Assembly: GCA_002379985.1 (NCBI GenBank)
Contig: DFVG01000013.1
Location: forward strand, 24,070 to 88,069
Source of the DNA: Flavobacteriaceae bacterium UBA4166
GTDB lineage: Bacteria > Bacteroidota > Bacteroidia > Flavobacteriales > Flavobacteriaceae
Length of the DNA stretch: 64,000 bases
Direction: 5' to 3'
Shown here: positions 18,962 to 26,530 of the stretch, one piece after another
Numbering within the stretch: the stretch's first letter is position 1
Layout: every line of letters starts with the position of its first letter
The notes under the pieces: model-generated
What the model saw: only the letters and a program-made list of their open reading frames with translations
Told to the model about the DNA's origin: nothing
Databases searched by the model: none
Program-made: the position numbers and the translations under genes

Positions 18962-20272
18962 CTAGGCAATATCCGTGCGAAGTGTCTTTGTAATTTGATC
19001 TCTTAGTCGCGAAGAAACGTTTACTTCCTCTGCAAACTCGGGCCATCGCTGTACCGTTTCACAAATCTGATGGATAATTTGTTTTCCTTTTTTCATGCTG
19101 ATAGAACGTGCGATATGTAAAAGATCGTCTTTTGTGATATGTTCGCGCTTTCCGTTAATGCTCAGCGCATGTTGGCTCACCCATATGCTGTCGGGTCGGT
19201 AGGCATGGCACACATCATAAGCGGGAGCAAGCTCCCATTGTGCATCTTGTTTCAACCGAAACGCAAAGTTTTTAGTATGATCATCGCAATTTCTAGCAAT
19301 TACGTTGAAGGCCATGCGTCTAAAAAGTTGTTCGGCTTGTGGAAAGGGCAGTCCTAAACGGCGCATCGTCTGAAAAAGCTGTTCATAGCTATAACTGTGC
19401 ATATCGTTAAAGTCGAAATGCTCCATCGCGCAGAAAGTTTGTACATGATGTTTAATACCGCCCGGTTCTCGGTCAAATCGCTTCGTTAAAAAATGGGCCC
19501 GATCGTTTTCTTCCAGTAGTCGCGACTCCATCATATTGATGCCGCATTGCGTTGCCATGAGATAATAGGCCATCTCAATCCGACCGTAGCCGGCACTTTC
19601 ACCAAACTGTTCATCGCTCACTCCGTCGAGTTTGATCATCCAGTGGTCAAAACCTTTGGGAGTGTTTGTTTGCCCCGATCGTACTTGTCCTGTTTTTTCG
19701 TTGTAAGCAATAATGGCTTTAGGGCGGGCACCTCCGGCGGAAGTACCGATGCGAAGGATCTCTCGCATCGCCTGTTTTTCATCACTTTCCAGATCGGTTT
19801 CAAAACTTTCTTTGGAATGTAGTACACGATGGGCCATTTGTACCAAGCTGTCGATCTCTACCTGAAAGGTATTTTTCCGCGTAGCGAATTGAATCGGTTC
19901 AAACTCTAGTGCTCCCATGCCTCTTGTGCCGATAAAGCATAAAAGCTCTACCGGATTCAAGCTGTTTGCAGGCCTGCCGTTTTGCGCAAGCCAGGCATTA
20001 ATGAGTTGGTTTCCGTATTTATCCGGTAATACATCGGCCAGCAGGCCGGGAAGCCCCTTATAGGTATCGAGTCCGCTGCCAGGTCGACTTCGCAGTTCCG
20101 GAAACGAGTATACCTTCCCTGAGGGTTGAAGCGGCATTTTGATGGGGGCCAGTTCTTGTCCTTTTGTTACGTAGCTTGGGTCGTATTCAAAATAGGCGAG
20201 TTGTTGGGAGGTATCCCAAGCTACAGCGCCTACTAGCGTGTCCCAAATGTTGACTAAGGCAGTTGTTATCAT
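18962..20272 (-). CDS. HipA-like serine/threonine kinase toxin
   Basis: 436 residues. The HipA family phosphorylates a translation component (in E. coli, glutamyl-tRNA synthetase) and is held in check by its HTH partner. N-terminal HipA subdomain at about 1-110, then the ATP-binding loop TSAGGARPKAIIAYNE near 175-190, the catalytic IARNCDDHTKNFAFRL near 310-325 and the metal-binding ELAPAYDVCHAY near 335. These kinase positions are all present, so it is predicted to be active. The start overlaps the stop of the antitoxin gene as TAATG. Whether it acts as a growth-arrest toxin here is inferred. Confidence 0.9.
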   Translation of the reverse strand: MITTALVNIWDTLVGAVAWDTSQQLAYFEYDPSYVTKGQELAPIKMPLQPSGKVYSFPELRSRPGSGLDTYKGLPGLLADVLPDKYGNQLINAWLAQNGRPANSLNPVELLCFIGTRGMGALEFEPIQFATRKNTFQVEIDSLVQMAHRVLHSKESFETDLESDEKQAMREILRIGTSAGGARPKAIIAYNEKTGQVRSGQTNTPKGFDHWMIKLDGVSDEQFGESAGYGRIEMAYYLMATQCGINMMESRLLEENDRAHFLTKRFDREPGGIKHHVQTFCAMEHFDFNDMHSYSYEQLFQTMRRLGLPFPQAEQLFRRMAFNVIARNCDDHTKNFAFRLKQDAQWELAPAYDVCHAYRPDSIWVSQHALSINGKREHITKDDLLHIARSISMKKGKQIIHQICETVQRWPEFAEEVNVSSRLRDQITKTLRTDIA

Positions 20273-20622
20273 TACCAGTTGCTTGTAAGGTCTTTAGTAT
20301 CTTCTGAAGTACCACTCGCGCGTTTGCGTTGCTGTTGCTCAAGCTTTGCCAGTTGTAACGGACTAACGACGGGTGTAGCTTCAAACACCTGAAGTACTTC
20401 TAAAAGTTGTAACGCACGCAAGATCTGTATAAAGGAAGTTAGCGTAATCCCGTCTCCATTTTCAATCTTGCTAAGTGTCCAACGATTGATCCCGGCGTCT
20501 TTAGCGATTGCTTCTTGCGATCTATTTTGTTTGAGCCGCTGCTGTTTCAAATAGGCACCTAGCTGTTCTAAAATTGCATGATCACTTAACAAAGACCATT
20601 TTTTGTTGGTATTTTCTAACAT
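20272..20622 (-). CDS. HipB-like XRE-family antitoxin
   Basis: 116 residues from ATG 20622; a GTG at 20640 would add six residues (MLNICV) but is less likely. The helix-turn-helix is at about 25-75: GAYLKQQRLKQNRSQEAIAKDAGINRW.LSKIENG, a classical Cro/C1 domain. The C-terminal tail (EQQQRKRASGTSEDTKDLTSNW) is hydrophilic and could contact the toxin. HipB-type proteins bind operators upstream of their own operon and neutralise HipA. Repeated TACCAAC words flank the promoter region, and one lies inside the 5' end of this gene. Confidence 0.88.
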   Translation of the reverse strand: MLENTNKKWSLLSDHAILEQLGAYLKQQRLKQNRSQEAIAKDAGINRWTLSKIENGDGITLTSFIQILRALQLLEVLQVFEATPVVSPLQLAKLEQQQRKRASGTSEDTKDLTSNW

Positions 20623-20699
20623 AACACAAATATTAAGCACATAATGTTTGTATTTATTGGCATAAAATTTTATTATAAATATATGAAATTGTCTATAAA

Positions 20700-20738
20700 T
20701 ACCAACGTAAATTATGTAAAATTTAAATAATGTTGGTA
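20700..20738. promoter_or_regulatory. candidate HipB operator: inverted TACCAAC / GTTGGTA
   Basis: TACCAAC at 20700-20706 and its inverse GTTGGTA at 20732-20738 face each other in the 128-bp AT-rich gap upstream of hipBA. A third copy of the word (GTTGGTA, near 20606) lies just inside the hipB coding region. The layout suits an autoregulating XRE repressor; binding is inferred only. Confidence 0.35.
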
Positions 20739-20750
20739 AATGTAGTCAAT

Positions 20751-21938
20751 TTAATTAGTATCGATGCGGTTATCATGAAAGGCAGAGGGGAGTAATTTTG
20801 GTATGAACTTTACAAGGATAGGGAGTAATACGGTTCCGCCCGGAAGTAAGAAAATAGTAAGCGAAGGGATGGTCTTGCAGATATCTAATAGTTGTGCTCT
20901 CACTTTAGCTTTTTCCGCTTCGGAAAGATCTCGAACCGTTGACTGTCCAAGCAAACGAAGTAACTCTCCACTTTCTTCCAACTCTACTAAAAGTCGCTTT
21001 TTGTTCCGAAGAATTAAAAGTTTCACCGTGGAGGTTGCCTGTTTGTAGAATTGCTGAACCGGATGCGAATGATCATATAACTGAATTTGAGCCGCGTGTT
21101 CTTGAGCAAAGCGAAGTAGGAGGGCGGTGCTTTCTTCCACGTGTTCTTGCGATAACGCTAATCTTGTCGCCGCTTTTTCTAAAAACCGCTGTTCGGAAGC
21201 ATCTAAGCGTCGGTCGTCCCACACAGCTAGCGTGCTAATTTCTAGCAAGAACAACCGTTCCCAGACACTATTCGATCCGAAAGGAATTGGTTCTCGATCC
21301 CATACATTTCCGGAAAATTCTGAAGATCCCGAAACCCATTCCAGTAAATTTCGGTCGTATTTATTCTTTTTCTTCTTCGAACTCAGTGCCCGGATAGCAA
21401 AACTAAGGATCCATGTTTCCAATTCTTTTTGGTACGTTATATATCGTTCGGGATATTTAAGATATTGCATATAGCAAAGGACATCTACAAAGAGAAAGGC
21501 GTGCGTAAGTAGTGACACCGATTTATTCCGAAGTAAAAAATTATGCTCTTGCAGTCGTTCTGATAGGATGCGCTCTATTGCCGTGGCTTTTTTCTTCGGA
21601 AATGAAAATCTTGGTAATAAGCTCTTTGAGTGTTTGTGGCCTTCTTGGTAAAACTCATGGATGGAGGCTAAGGCTCGCTCTATGGCTTCCCCCGGATGAT
21701 TCTTGTGGTACACATATAATAGCGAGATACAAAGATTTAGCTTTGTACGCTCTTGTTGGGTCAGCTGAAGATTGCTAGCGGCAGCTTCAGAAATGGCATA
21801 CGCGCTTGCGCCGTAGAGGAATCCCGCATTCCGTAAACTATGATAAAATGCGACTTCCGTTAGATCAAAAATCGGGTCGTTCCATGCGCCGATGCGGGCA
21901 CACAACTTAGTAATCCAACCGGAAGCTGAAGGGTTCAT
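20751..21938 (-). CDS. LETM1-related biofilm-associated protein
   Basis: 395 residues, no signal peptide. The N-terminus (MNPSASGWITKLCARI) and helical middle resemble a family annotated in Flavobacteria as LETM1-related; the C-terminus shows the diagnostic hydrophobic segment IFLLPGGTVLLPILVKFIPKLLPSAF at about 360-388, like the LETM1 membrane segment. LETM1 is a mitochondrial cation/proton exchanger factor; the role of bacterial relatives is not known, though a link with biofilm formation has been proposed. The gene faces the same way as hipBA but is separated from it by the AT-rich regulatory gap. Family call is from the C-terminal motif and overall length. Confidence 0.7.
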   Translation of the reverse strand: MNPSASGWITKLCARIGAWNDPIFDLTEVAFYHSLRNAGFLYGASAYAISEAAASNLQLTQQERTKLNLCISLLYVYHKNHPGEAIERALASIHEFYQEGHKHSKSLLPRFSFPKKKATAIERILSERLQEHNFLLRNKSVSLLTHAFLFVDVLCYMQYLKYPERYITYQKELETWILSFAIRALSSKKKKNKYDRNLLEWVSGSSEFSGNVWDREPIPFGSNSVWERLFLLEISTLAVWDDRRLDASEQRFLEKAATRLALSQEHVEESTALLLRFAQEHAAQIQLYDHSHPVQQFYKQATSTVKLLILRNKKRLLVELEESGELLRLLGQSTVRDLSEAEKAKVRAQLLDICKTIPSLTIFLLPGGTVLLPILVKFIPKLLPSAFHDNRIDTN

Positions 21939-22051
21939 TCTTATGATAAAGTTATACCAATTAACAAAAGATTAACTAGCAAGGGAAAACCTTCGCCATA
22001 CTTTACACGTAAGTAAAACGAAAGCAAATAAAATTAATTAAAAAACTAAAA

Positions 22052-22747
22052 ATGAAAAAAACAAAACTAATTGCCGCTATTGCCAGTTTGGGAATCGCAA
22101 TCATCGCAGTAGTCTTTGTTGCTGCCGACCATATTGATGCACCGGCTGTTACAGGGCAAACGACAGATATTACCGACTTTTATGCATTTCAAGGTGAAAA
22201 CCCTGATAACTTAGTGTTTGTAGCTAATGTTCAAGGATTATTGACACCGGGAGATGCTACTACAACAGCTTCTTTTGACGAGAATGTGTTACTTGAATTT
22301 AATATCGACAGCAATAATGATTTGGTGGAAGATATCGTAATTCAAGCGATTAAAAGAAATGATTCTATGTATTTCTTTGGACCTGTTGCACCCTCTTCAA
22401 CCGGGTTGAACAGTGTAATTGAAACTTCTAGTGCCAATCAAGGTCAAGTAAAGATCTCTACGACTACCGACGTTCAAACCGGAACTAGTGGAGACATTCA
22501 GTACTTTGCAGGGCCACGAGAAGACCCATTCTTCTTTGATTTTGACCAGTACAATGCAGTGCTCGCGAATCCTATGGGTGATGGATTTAACGATCCAGGA
22601 ACAGATACCTTTGCTGGTACTAACGTACTATCTGTAGTGGTGGAAGTTCCAAAGTCACTTTTAGGTGATGGAACTGCAGGAGTAAACCCGTTTGCGATGG
22701 ATACCCCTATTTACAATGTATGGGTAGAATCAAAAAGAAAACAATAA
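22052..22747 (+). CDS. DUF4331 family protein, N-terminal half
   Basis: 231 residues. Signal peptide or anchor at 1-24, then ADHIDAPAVTGQTTDITDFYAFQ, the exact opening of DUF4331 proteins, running through FEFD-type strands and LSVVVEVPKSLLG to IYNVWVESKRK. In ordinary DUF4331 proteins of about 400-500 residues, the equivalent of this last segment sits mid-protein and is followed by a RxGxPxxNE region; here the gene stops at that point and the next gene supplies the rest. Exported; function unknown. It leads a set with the second half and a TPR lipoprotein, next to an ECF sigma/anti-sigma pair. Confidence 0.85.
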   Translation: MKKTKLIAAIASLGIAIIAVVFVAADHIDAPAVTGQTTDITDFYAFQGENPDNLVFVANVQGLLTPGDATTTASFDENVLLEFNIDSNNDLVEDIVIQAIKRNDSMYFFGPVAPSSTGLNSVIETSSANQGQVKISTTTDVQTGTSGDIQYFAGPREDPFFFDFDQYNAVLANPMGDGFNDPGTDTFAGTNVLSVVVEVPKSLLGDGTAGVNPFAMDTPIYNVWVESKRKQ

Positions 22748-22767
22748 CCTAAGAAAAAGAAACTATT

Positions 22768-23400
22768 ATGAAGATTTATAGAAATTTATTTTTAATGTTC
22801 GCTATGTGTGGTTCACTCTTGTTCATACAGTGTAGCGATGACGATGATAATGGAAATGTTATAGACCCGGTAGATGACACTATGGACGATACTATGGATG
22901 ATGATGGAACCGGTGGTGGAATCGATTTCAGCGGAACGTTTGTTCAAGAAGATCAAATGGGACGCCCGGGGATTAACACCGTATTTGGTACCGATGGAAT
23001 GAAAGATTCGTTCAATGTTACCGTACCTACAGAAATGCAAGCAGCATTTCAAATGAGCTTCCAAGATAAACTGGAAGGGTTAAATACAGCAGTAGGATCC
23101 ACTTATACCACAAACGCTCTTGGATTAGATGCGGCAACATTTACTACCGTACTGTCTAATGACGTGTTGTGGGTAGCGCAAACAGGAGTGACCTCATACT
23201 TTAACGGTACAGAGGTGCTTACCGGTAGAACCTTAAGTGATGACGTAATCGACATTTCGCTACTATTAATTTTTGGAGGACCAGACGGTATGGATAACGA
23301 TGGTGATCCTGCCGACGAGTCTTTATTGACACGAGATGGAGTTCCTTCTAACGATGTAGCATTTTCTACAAGCTTTCCTTATTTGGCGCAGCCATTTTAA
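22768..23400 (+). CDS. DUF4331 family lipoprotein, C-terminal half
   Basis: 210 residues. Lipoprotein signal ending FIQC at about residue 22, followed by SDDDDNGN and a D/T-rich linker to about 50, an acidic stretch consistent with surface export. The mature domain starts FSGTFVQEDQMGRPGINTVF, corresponding to the RxGxPLVNEV segment of the second half of DUF4331, and ends with DGVPSNDVAFSTSFPYLAQPF, a typical DUF4331 C-terminus. It begins 20 bp after the first half, in the same direction. The two are best read as one fold on two polypeptides. A terminator follows at 23423. Confidence 0.82.
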   Translation: MKIYRNLFLMFAMCGSLLFIQCSDDDDNGNVIDPVDDTMDDTMDDDGTGGGIDFSGTFVQEDQMGRPGINTVFGTDGMKDSFNVTVPTEMQAAFQMSFQDKLEGLNTAVGSTYTTNALGLDAATFTTVLSNDVLWVAQTGVTSYFNGTEVLTGRTLSDDVIDISLLLIFGGPDGMDNDGDPADESLLTRDGVPSNDVAFSTSFPYLAQPF

Positions 23401-23422
23401 TAGCTAGTTTTTAATTATGTAA

Positions 23423-23454
23423 GAAAAAGAGAACAACACTGTTCTCTTTTTTTT
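23423..23454 (+). terminator. intrinsic terminator after the DUF4331 pair
   Basis: Stem AAAAGAGAACA / TGTTCTCTTTT with a 4-base loop and a long T run. It separates the DUF4331 genes from the TPR lipoprotein, which therefore either has its own promoter or depends on read-through. Confidence 0.85.
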
Positions 23455-23499
23455 GCTATCAATTGAATGTATTTTAGAACACTAAAAAAGTAAAAAATT

Positions 23500-24804
23500 A
23501 TGAAGAAGTATTCGAAACTGTTATTTGGAATTGCCTGTTTGACTATGTCGCTACTCCTATTGCAAAGTTGTAAGCAAGAAAGTAACACAGCAATTGCGAA
23601 GGCCGAAGACTATAACCAATACCTTTCCACTCAAAATTTGCCTACACAGCACACCATTGATGAAGAATTACGCTTTTGGAACGATCGATTGGGAGCCGAC
23701 TCTACCGAAATTGTTGCCATGAATAAATTAGCTGGGATCTATACCCAACGTTTCGGAATGACTGGTGATGCAGCCGATTTATACGCGGCAGAAACCTTAA
23801 TGCAACACACCCTCGAAAAGGCTGCCAGAAGCAAAGAAGCGTATCTGCAGAGCCTCGCCAGAAATTATATTTCACAACATCGTTTCAAAGAAGCAAAAAA
23901 ACTTTTAGATAGTGCCGCTACCTATCCCGATGGAACAAGAACGACCACGCTGATGATGTTCGATGTCAACATGGAACTGGGAAATTACGAGCAGGCCTAT
24001 CAAAATCTTCAAGACGTTAAGAACAATAGTGATTTTGATTATTTAATCCGACTTTCAAAATGGAGCGATCACAAAGGCGATCTAGATGCCGCCATTCGTT
24101 ATATGGAACAAGCAAAGCAGTTGGCTGAAAATTCAGATAACCGCGGATTAAAGATCTGGACCTATACCAATATTGCAGATTATTACGGTCACGCCGGAAG
24201 GTTACAGGATTCGTATGCGCACTATTTGAAAGCGCTACAGTTGCAGCCCGATAATGCATACGCGAAAAAAGGTGTGGCTTGGTTGGTGTATTCTTCGGAA
24301 CGAAACCCATCTGAAGCGCATCGCATTCTTGATTCGGTATTACAATACCATCGTATTCCCGATTATTATTTATTGAAATCAGAGTTAGCTGCTTACGACG
24401 GTGACAGTGATGCCGCCGAAAGATATCAACAAGCGTTCCTAGATGCTGTAGAAAAAGGCAATTATGGAGCCATGTATAACACCTACCTCATTGAATCGTA
24501 TCTTGAAACCAATCCTGATAAAGCATTGGCGTTAGCAAAAAAGGAAGTTGCTAATAGAGCCACTCCCGAAACGTATCAATTATTGGCTATGGCCGAATTG
24601 CAAAACGGAAATAAAGAACAAGCCTTACAAATCATCAATGATCATGTAGCAGGGAAGACGGAAGAGCCTATGGCGCTCTACTATAGCGCGAAGGTTTATA
24701 AAGCAAACGGACTCTCTGAAAAATGGAAGCCGCTGCAAGAAGAATTATTAACCGCGTCCTATGAGTTAGGACCGATGATGACTGCGGAAATAGAAAAAAT
24801 GTAA
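23500..24804 (+). CDS. tetratricopeptide-repeat lipoprotein
   Basis: 434 residues. Lipoprotein signal ending LLQSC at about 25, then KQESNTAI. The mature part is all helical, with TPR-like pairs from about 60 to 425 (for example YLQSLARNYISQHRFKEAKKLLDSA, DSYAHYLKALQLQPDNAYAKKGVAWLVY, YQLLAMAELQNGNKEQALQIINDH). TPR arrays are protein-binding scaffolds; this one is tethered in the envelope and may assemble with the DUF4331 products encoded just upstream. That partnership is inferred from position alone. Confidence 0.85.
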   Translation: MKKYSKLLFGIACLTMSLLLLQSCKQESNTAIAKAEDYNQYLSTQNLPTQHTIDEELRFWNDRLGADSTEIVAMNKLAGIYTQRFGMTGDAADLYAAETLMQHTLEKAARSKEAYLQSLARNYISQHRFKEAKKLLDSAATYPDGTRTTTLMMFDVNMELGNYEQAYQNLQDVKNNSDFDYLIRLSKWSDHKGDLDAAIRYMEQAKQLAENSDNRGLKIWTYTNIADYYGHAGRLQDSYAHYLKALQLQPDNAYAKKGVAWLVYSSERNPSEAHRILDSVLQYHRIPDYYLLKSELAAYDGDSDAAERYQQAFLDAVEKGNYGAMYNTYLIESYLETNPDKALALAKKEVANRATPETYQLLAMAELQNGNKEQALQIINDHVAGKTEEPMALYYSAKVYKANGLSEKWKPLQEELLTASYELGPMMTAEIEKM

Positions 24805-24923
24805 TTTTTTTTATTTTTTTGAAAACCGTACAAGAAGTTCTTTCGTATATAAGAATAAGTAAAAAAGCGTATTGTTTTAGCTTCTTAATGCTAGAATAAG
24901 TTTTTTGAGTTTTTTGTTAGTTA

Positions 24924-24953
24924 GAAAAGCGCCTCTGAGGAGAGGCGCTTTTC
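24924..24953. terminator. bidirectional terminator between the TPR and anti-sigma genes
   Basis: Perfect 12-bp stem AAAAGCGCCTCT / AGAGGCGCTTTT around GAGG, flanked by T-rich DNA on the plus side and A-rich on the other, between convergent genes ending at 24804 and 24981. Confidence 0.88.
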
Positions 24954-24980
24954 GTCTTTTAGAAGGTATGTGAATTGTTT

Positions 24981-25772
24981 TTAAGGAGTCGTAACAGGCC
25001 CTAAAATGTAGAGTTGTTCTAAAGTAGGTGTTTCACTTCCACCTTCAGGCTCTAAGGTGATCCCAATAGCTTCTGGAGTAGGGAACCCTTCGAATTTGTA
25101 GATACCCGCTTCGATCTCAATGCCAGACTCCATAACGCCCATACTCGTAGGGGTCAAAGGATCAACAATAAGTGACCAAGCCTGATATACTTTCCCGCGA
25201 GGCGGTGTTGGCAGCCCTTTGGTGTCAATATACGCTACATTTTCATCCTTATTATAGTATAGTTTTGCGAAGGCTTCAGGGGCAACTGCAGCATTTCCGG
25301 GTAAGGTAAACGCATTGTATTCTTTAGATCTAATGATGTCTAGCACATCGGTGGTTTGAGCCAACCGATCTTCAGTGGTTTGTAAGTCTTCTTTCAAGTC
25401 ATCATTCTCTAAGGTGGTAATCTGAAGTTGTTCTTCCAGCGAATTGTTCTGATTCATTATATAGAACAATCCTATCAAGCACAAAATAGCTGCAGCCCAA
25501 CCCGTCCAAGCTGCCCAATTGGTGCCTCGACGCGTGTCCATTCGGCGTACGCCGGAAATACTTGCAGTAATGGCGTTCCAAATATGCGAAGAAAGGGTAG
25601 GAGCTACGCTTTCTCCTAAACGAATTAAGGTTTGCTCAATTTCTTCTACTTCATGAGCCACCTCTTCATGTTCTTGAACAGCCGTATCTATTTCAGCCGC
25701 TTCATTTTCTGAAAGCGCACCGCATACATACAGTTCTAAATTTCCGGATTCTATTGTTTCTTTTACATTCAT
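24981..25772 (-). CDS. RskA-type anti-sigma factor
   Basis: 263 residues. The N-terminal cytoplasmic part starts IESGNLELYVCGALSENEAAEID, the zinc-free anti-sigma domain of the RskA/RsmA type that clamps the sigma factor; one membrane helix at about 90-107 (WAAWTGWAAAILCLIGLFYIM); a coiled coil (LEEQLQITTLENDDLKEDL) leads to the periplasmic anti-sigma-K domain (about 150-263), with GKVYQAWSLIVDP near 190. Release of the sigma factor usually follows cleavage or a change in the outer domain. It begins 2 bp after the sigma gene stop, so the two are translated together. Confidence 0.92.
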   Translation of the reverse strand: MNVKETIESGNLELYVCGALSENEAAEIDTAVQEHEEVAHEVEEIEQTLIRLGESVAPTLSSHIWNAITASISGVRRMDTRRGTNWAAWTGWAAAILCLIGLFYIMNQNNSLEEQLQITTLENDDLKEDLQTTEDRLAQTTDVLDIIRSKEYNAFTLPGNAAVAPEAFAKLYYNKDENVAYIDTKGLPTPPRGKVYQAWSLIVDPLTPTSMGVMESGIEIEAGIYKFEGFPTPEAIGITLEPEGGSETPTLEQLYILGPVTTP

Positions 25773-25774
25773 AG

Positions 25775-26314
25775 TTATGCTTCTCCTAAAATCATTGACC
25801 GAAGATCTTTAATACAATTCCGTGCACGAGTCTTTACCGTGCCAAGCGGAATTTTCAGGGCTTCAGCCGTATTCTTTTGGGTAAAACCTTTAAAATAAAT
25901 AAAGTCGATAATCTTAATACACGCTGGTTTCAACGTGTCAACAAACTTACGGATGCCTATGGCGTCGGTTTTTCTGTTTAAATTATCACTACCCGACAAT
26001 ATATCTACGAAATTTGTGGTAGAAAGGTTTTTTTGAGTGTTCTTGTGAGATTTCGACCGTGTATGGTCAATGGCTGCGTTTCTGGCTATGTTTAATAACC
26101 ACGTGAAAAAACGACCTTTCCCGACGGAATAAGAAGAGGCGTTTTCCCATACCTTCACAAAAACATCTTGTTGAATTTCCTCGGCAACTTTTTCTTCTTT
26201 TACAATGGTGTTGATCACTCCAAAGATGGCCAAGGAATACATATTATACAATTGAGCAAAGGCTTTCTGGTCGCCGTTCTTCATTGCTACAATGAGCGCA
26301 TCGGGCTGTTTCAT
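25775..26314 (-). CDS. ECF RNA polymerase sigma factor (SigK-like)
   Basis: 179 residues. Region 2 at about 10-80 (FAQLYNMYSLAIFGVI, EEIQQDVFVKVWE, GRFFTWLLNIARNAAIDHTR) and region 4 at about 120-175 (LKPACIKIIDFIYFKGFTQKNTAEALKIPLGTVKTRARN) are both present, with no region 3: an extracytoplasmic-function sigma factor. Paired with the membrane anti-sigma gene immediately downstream. The convergent DUF4331/TPR genes or the divergent M36 protease are candidate targets, but no promoter shared between them could be seen. Confidence 0.94.
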   Translation of the reverse strand: MKQPDALIVAMKNGDQKAFAQLYNMYSLAIFGVINTIVKEEKVAEEIQQDVFVKVWENASSYSVGKGRFFTWLLNIARNAAIDHTRSKSHKNTQKNLSTTNFVDILSGSDNLNRKTDAIGIRKFVDTLKPACIKIIDFIYFKGFTQKNTAEALKIPLGTVKTRARNCIKDLRSMILGEA

Positions 26315-26379
26315 GAATTTATCTTGTTAGAAGTGTTCTAAAGTAGAAAAATAAATCTGCTAATAAAAATAAACTTCAA

Positions 26380-26401
26380 TAGTCACTACAATCATTGACT
26401 A
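26380..26401. promoter_or_regulatory. inverted repeat TAGTCA-N10-TGACTA upstream of the sigma gene
   Basis: Perfect 6-bp arms in the 216-bp divergent region between the sigma factor gene and the M36 protease gene, about 70 bp before the sigma start codon. It could be an operator for either gene. The region lacks a clear TAnnTTTG element, as expected if one of the promoters uses an alternative sigma factor. Confidence 0.3.
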
Positions 26402-26530
26402 AAACTCATTTTTCATAGTGTTAAAAAATTCTATATAAATGTAAAATATTTGTTAAACGCTCTCATTTTTGATAGATTTACTCGCCTTTCGTGGCAGCCC
26501 AAATTTTTTTATTCATTTAAATAGTAAACA

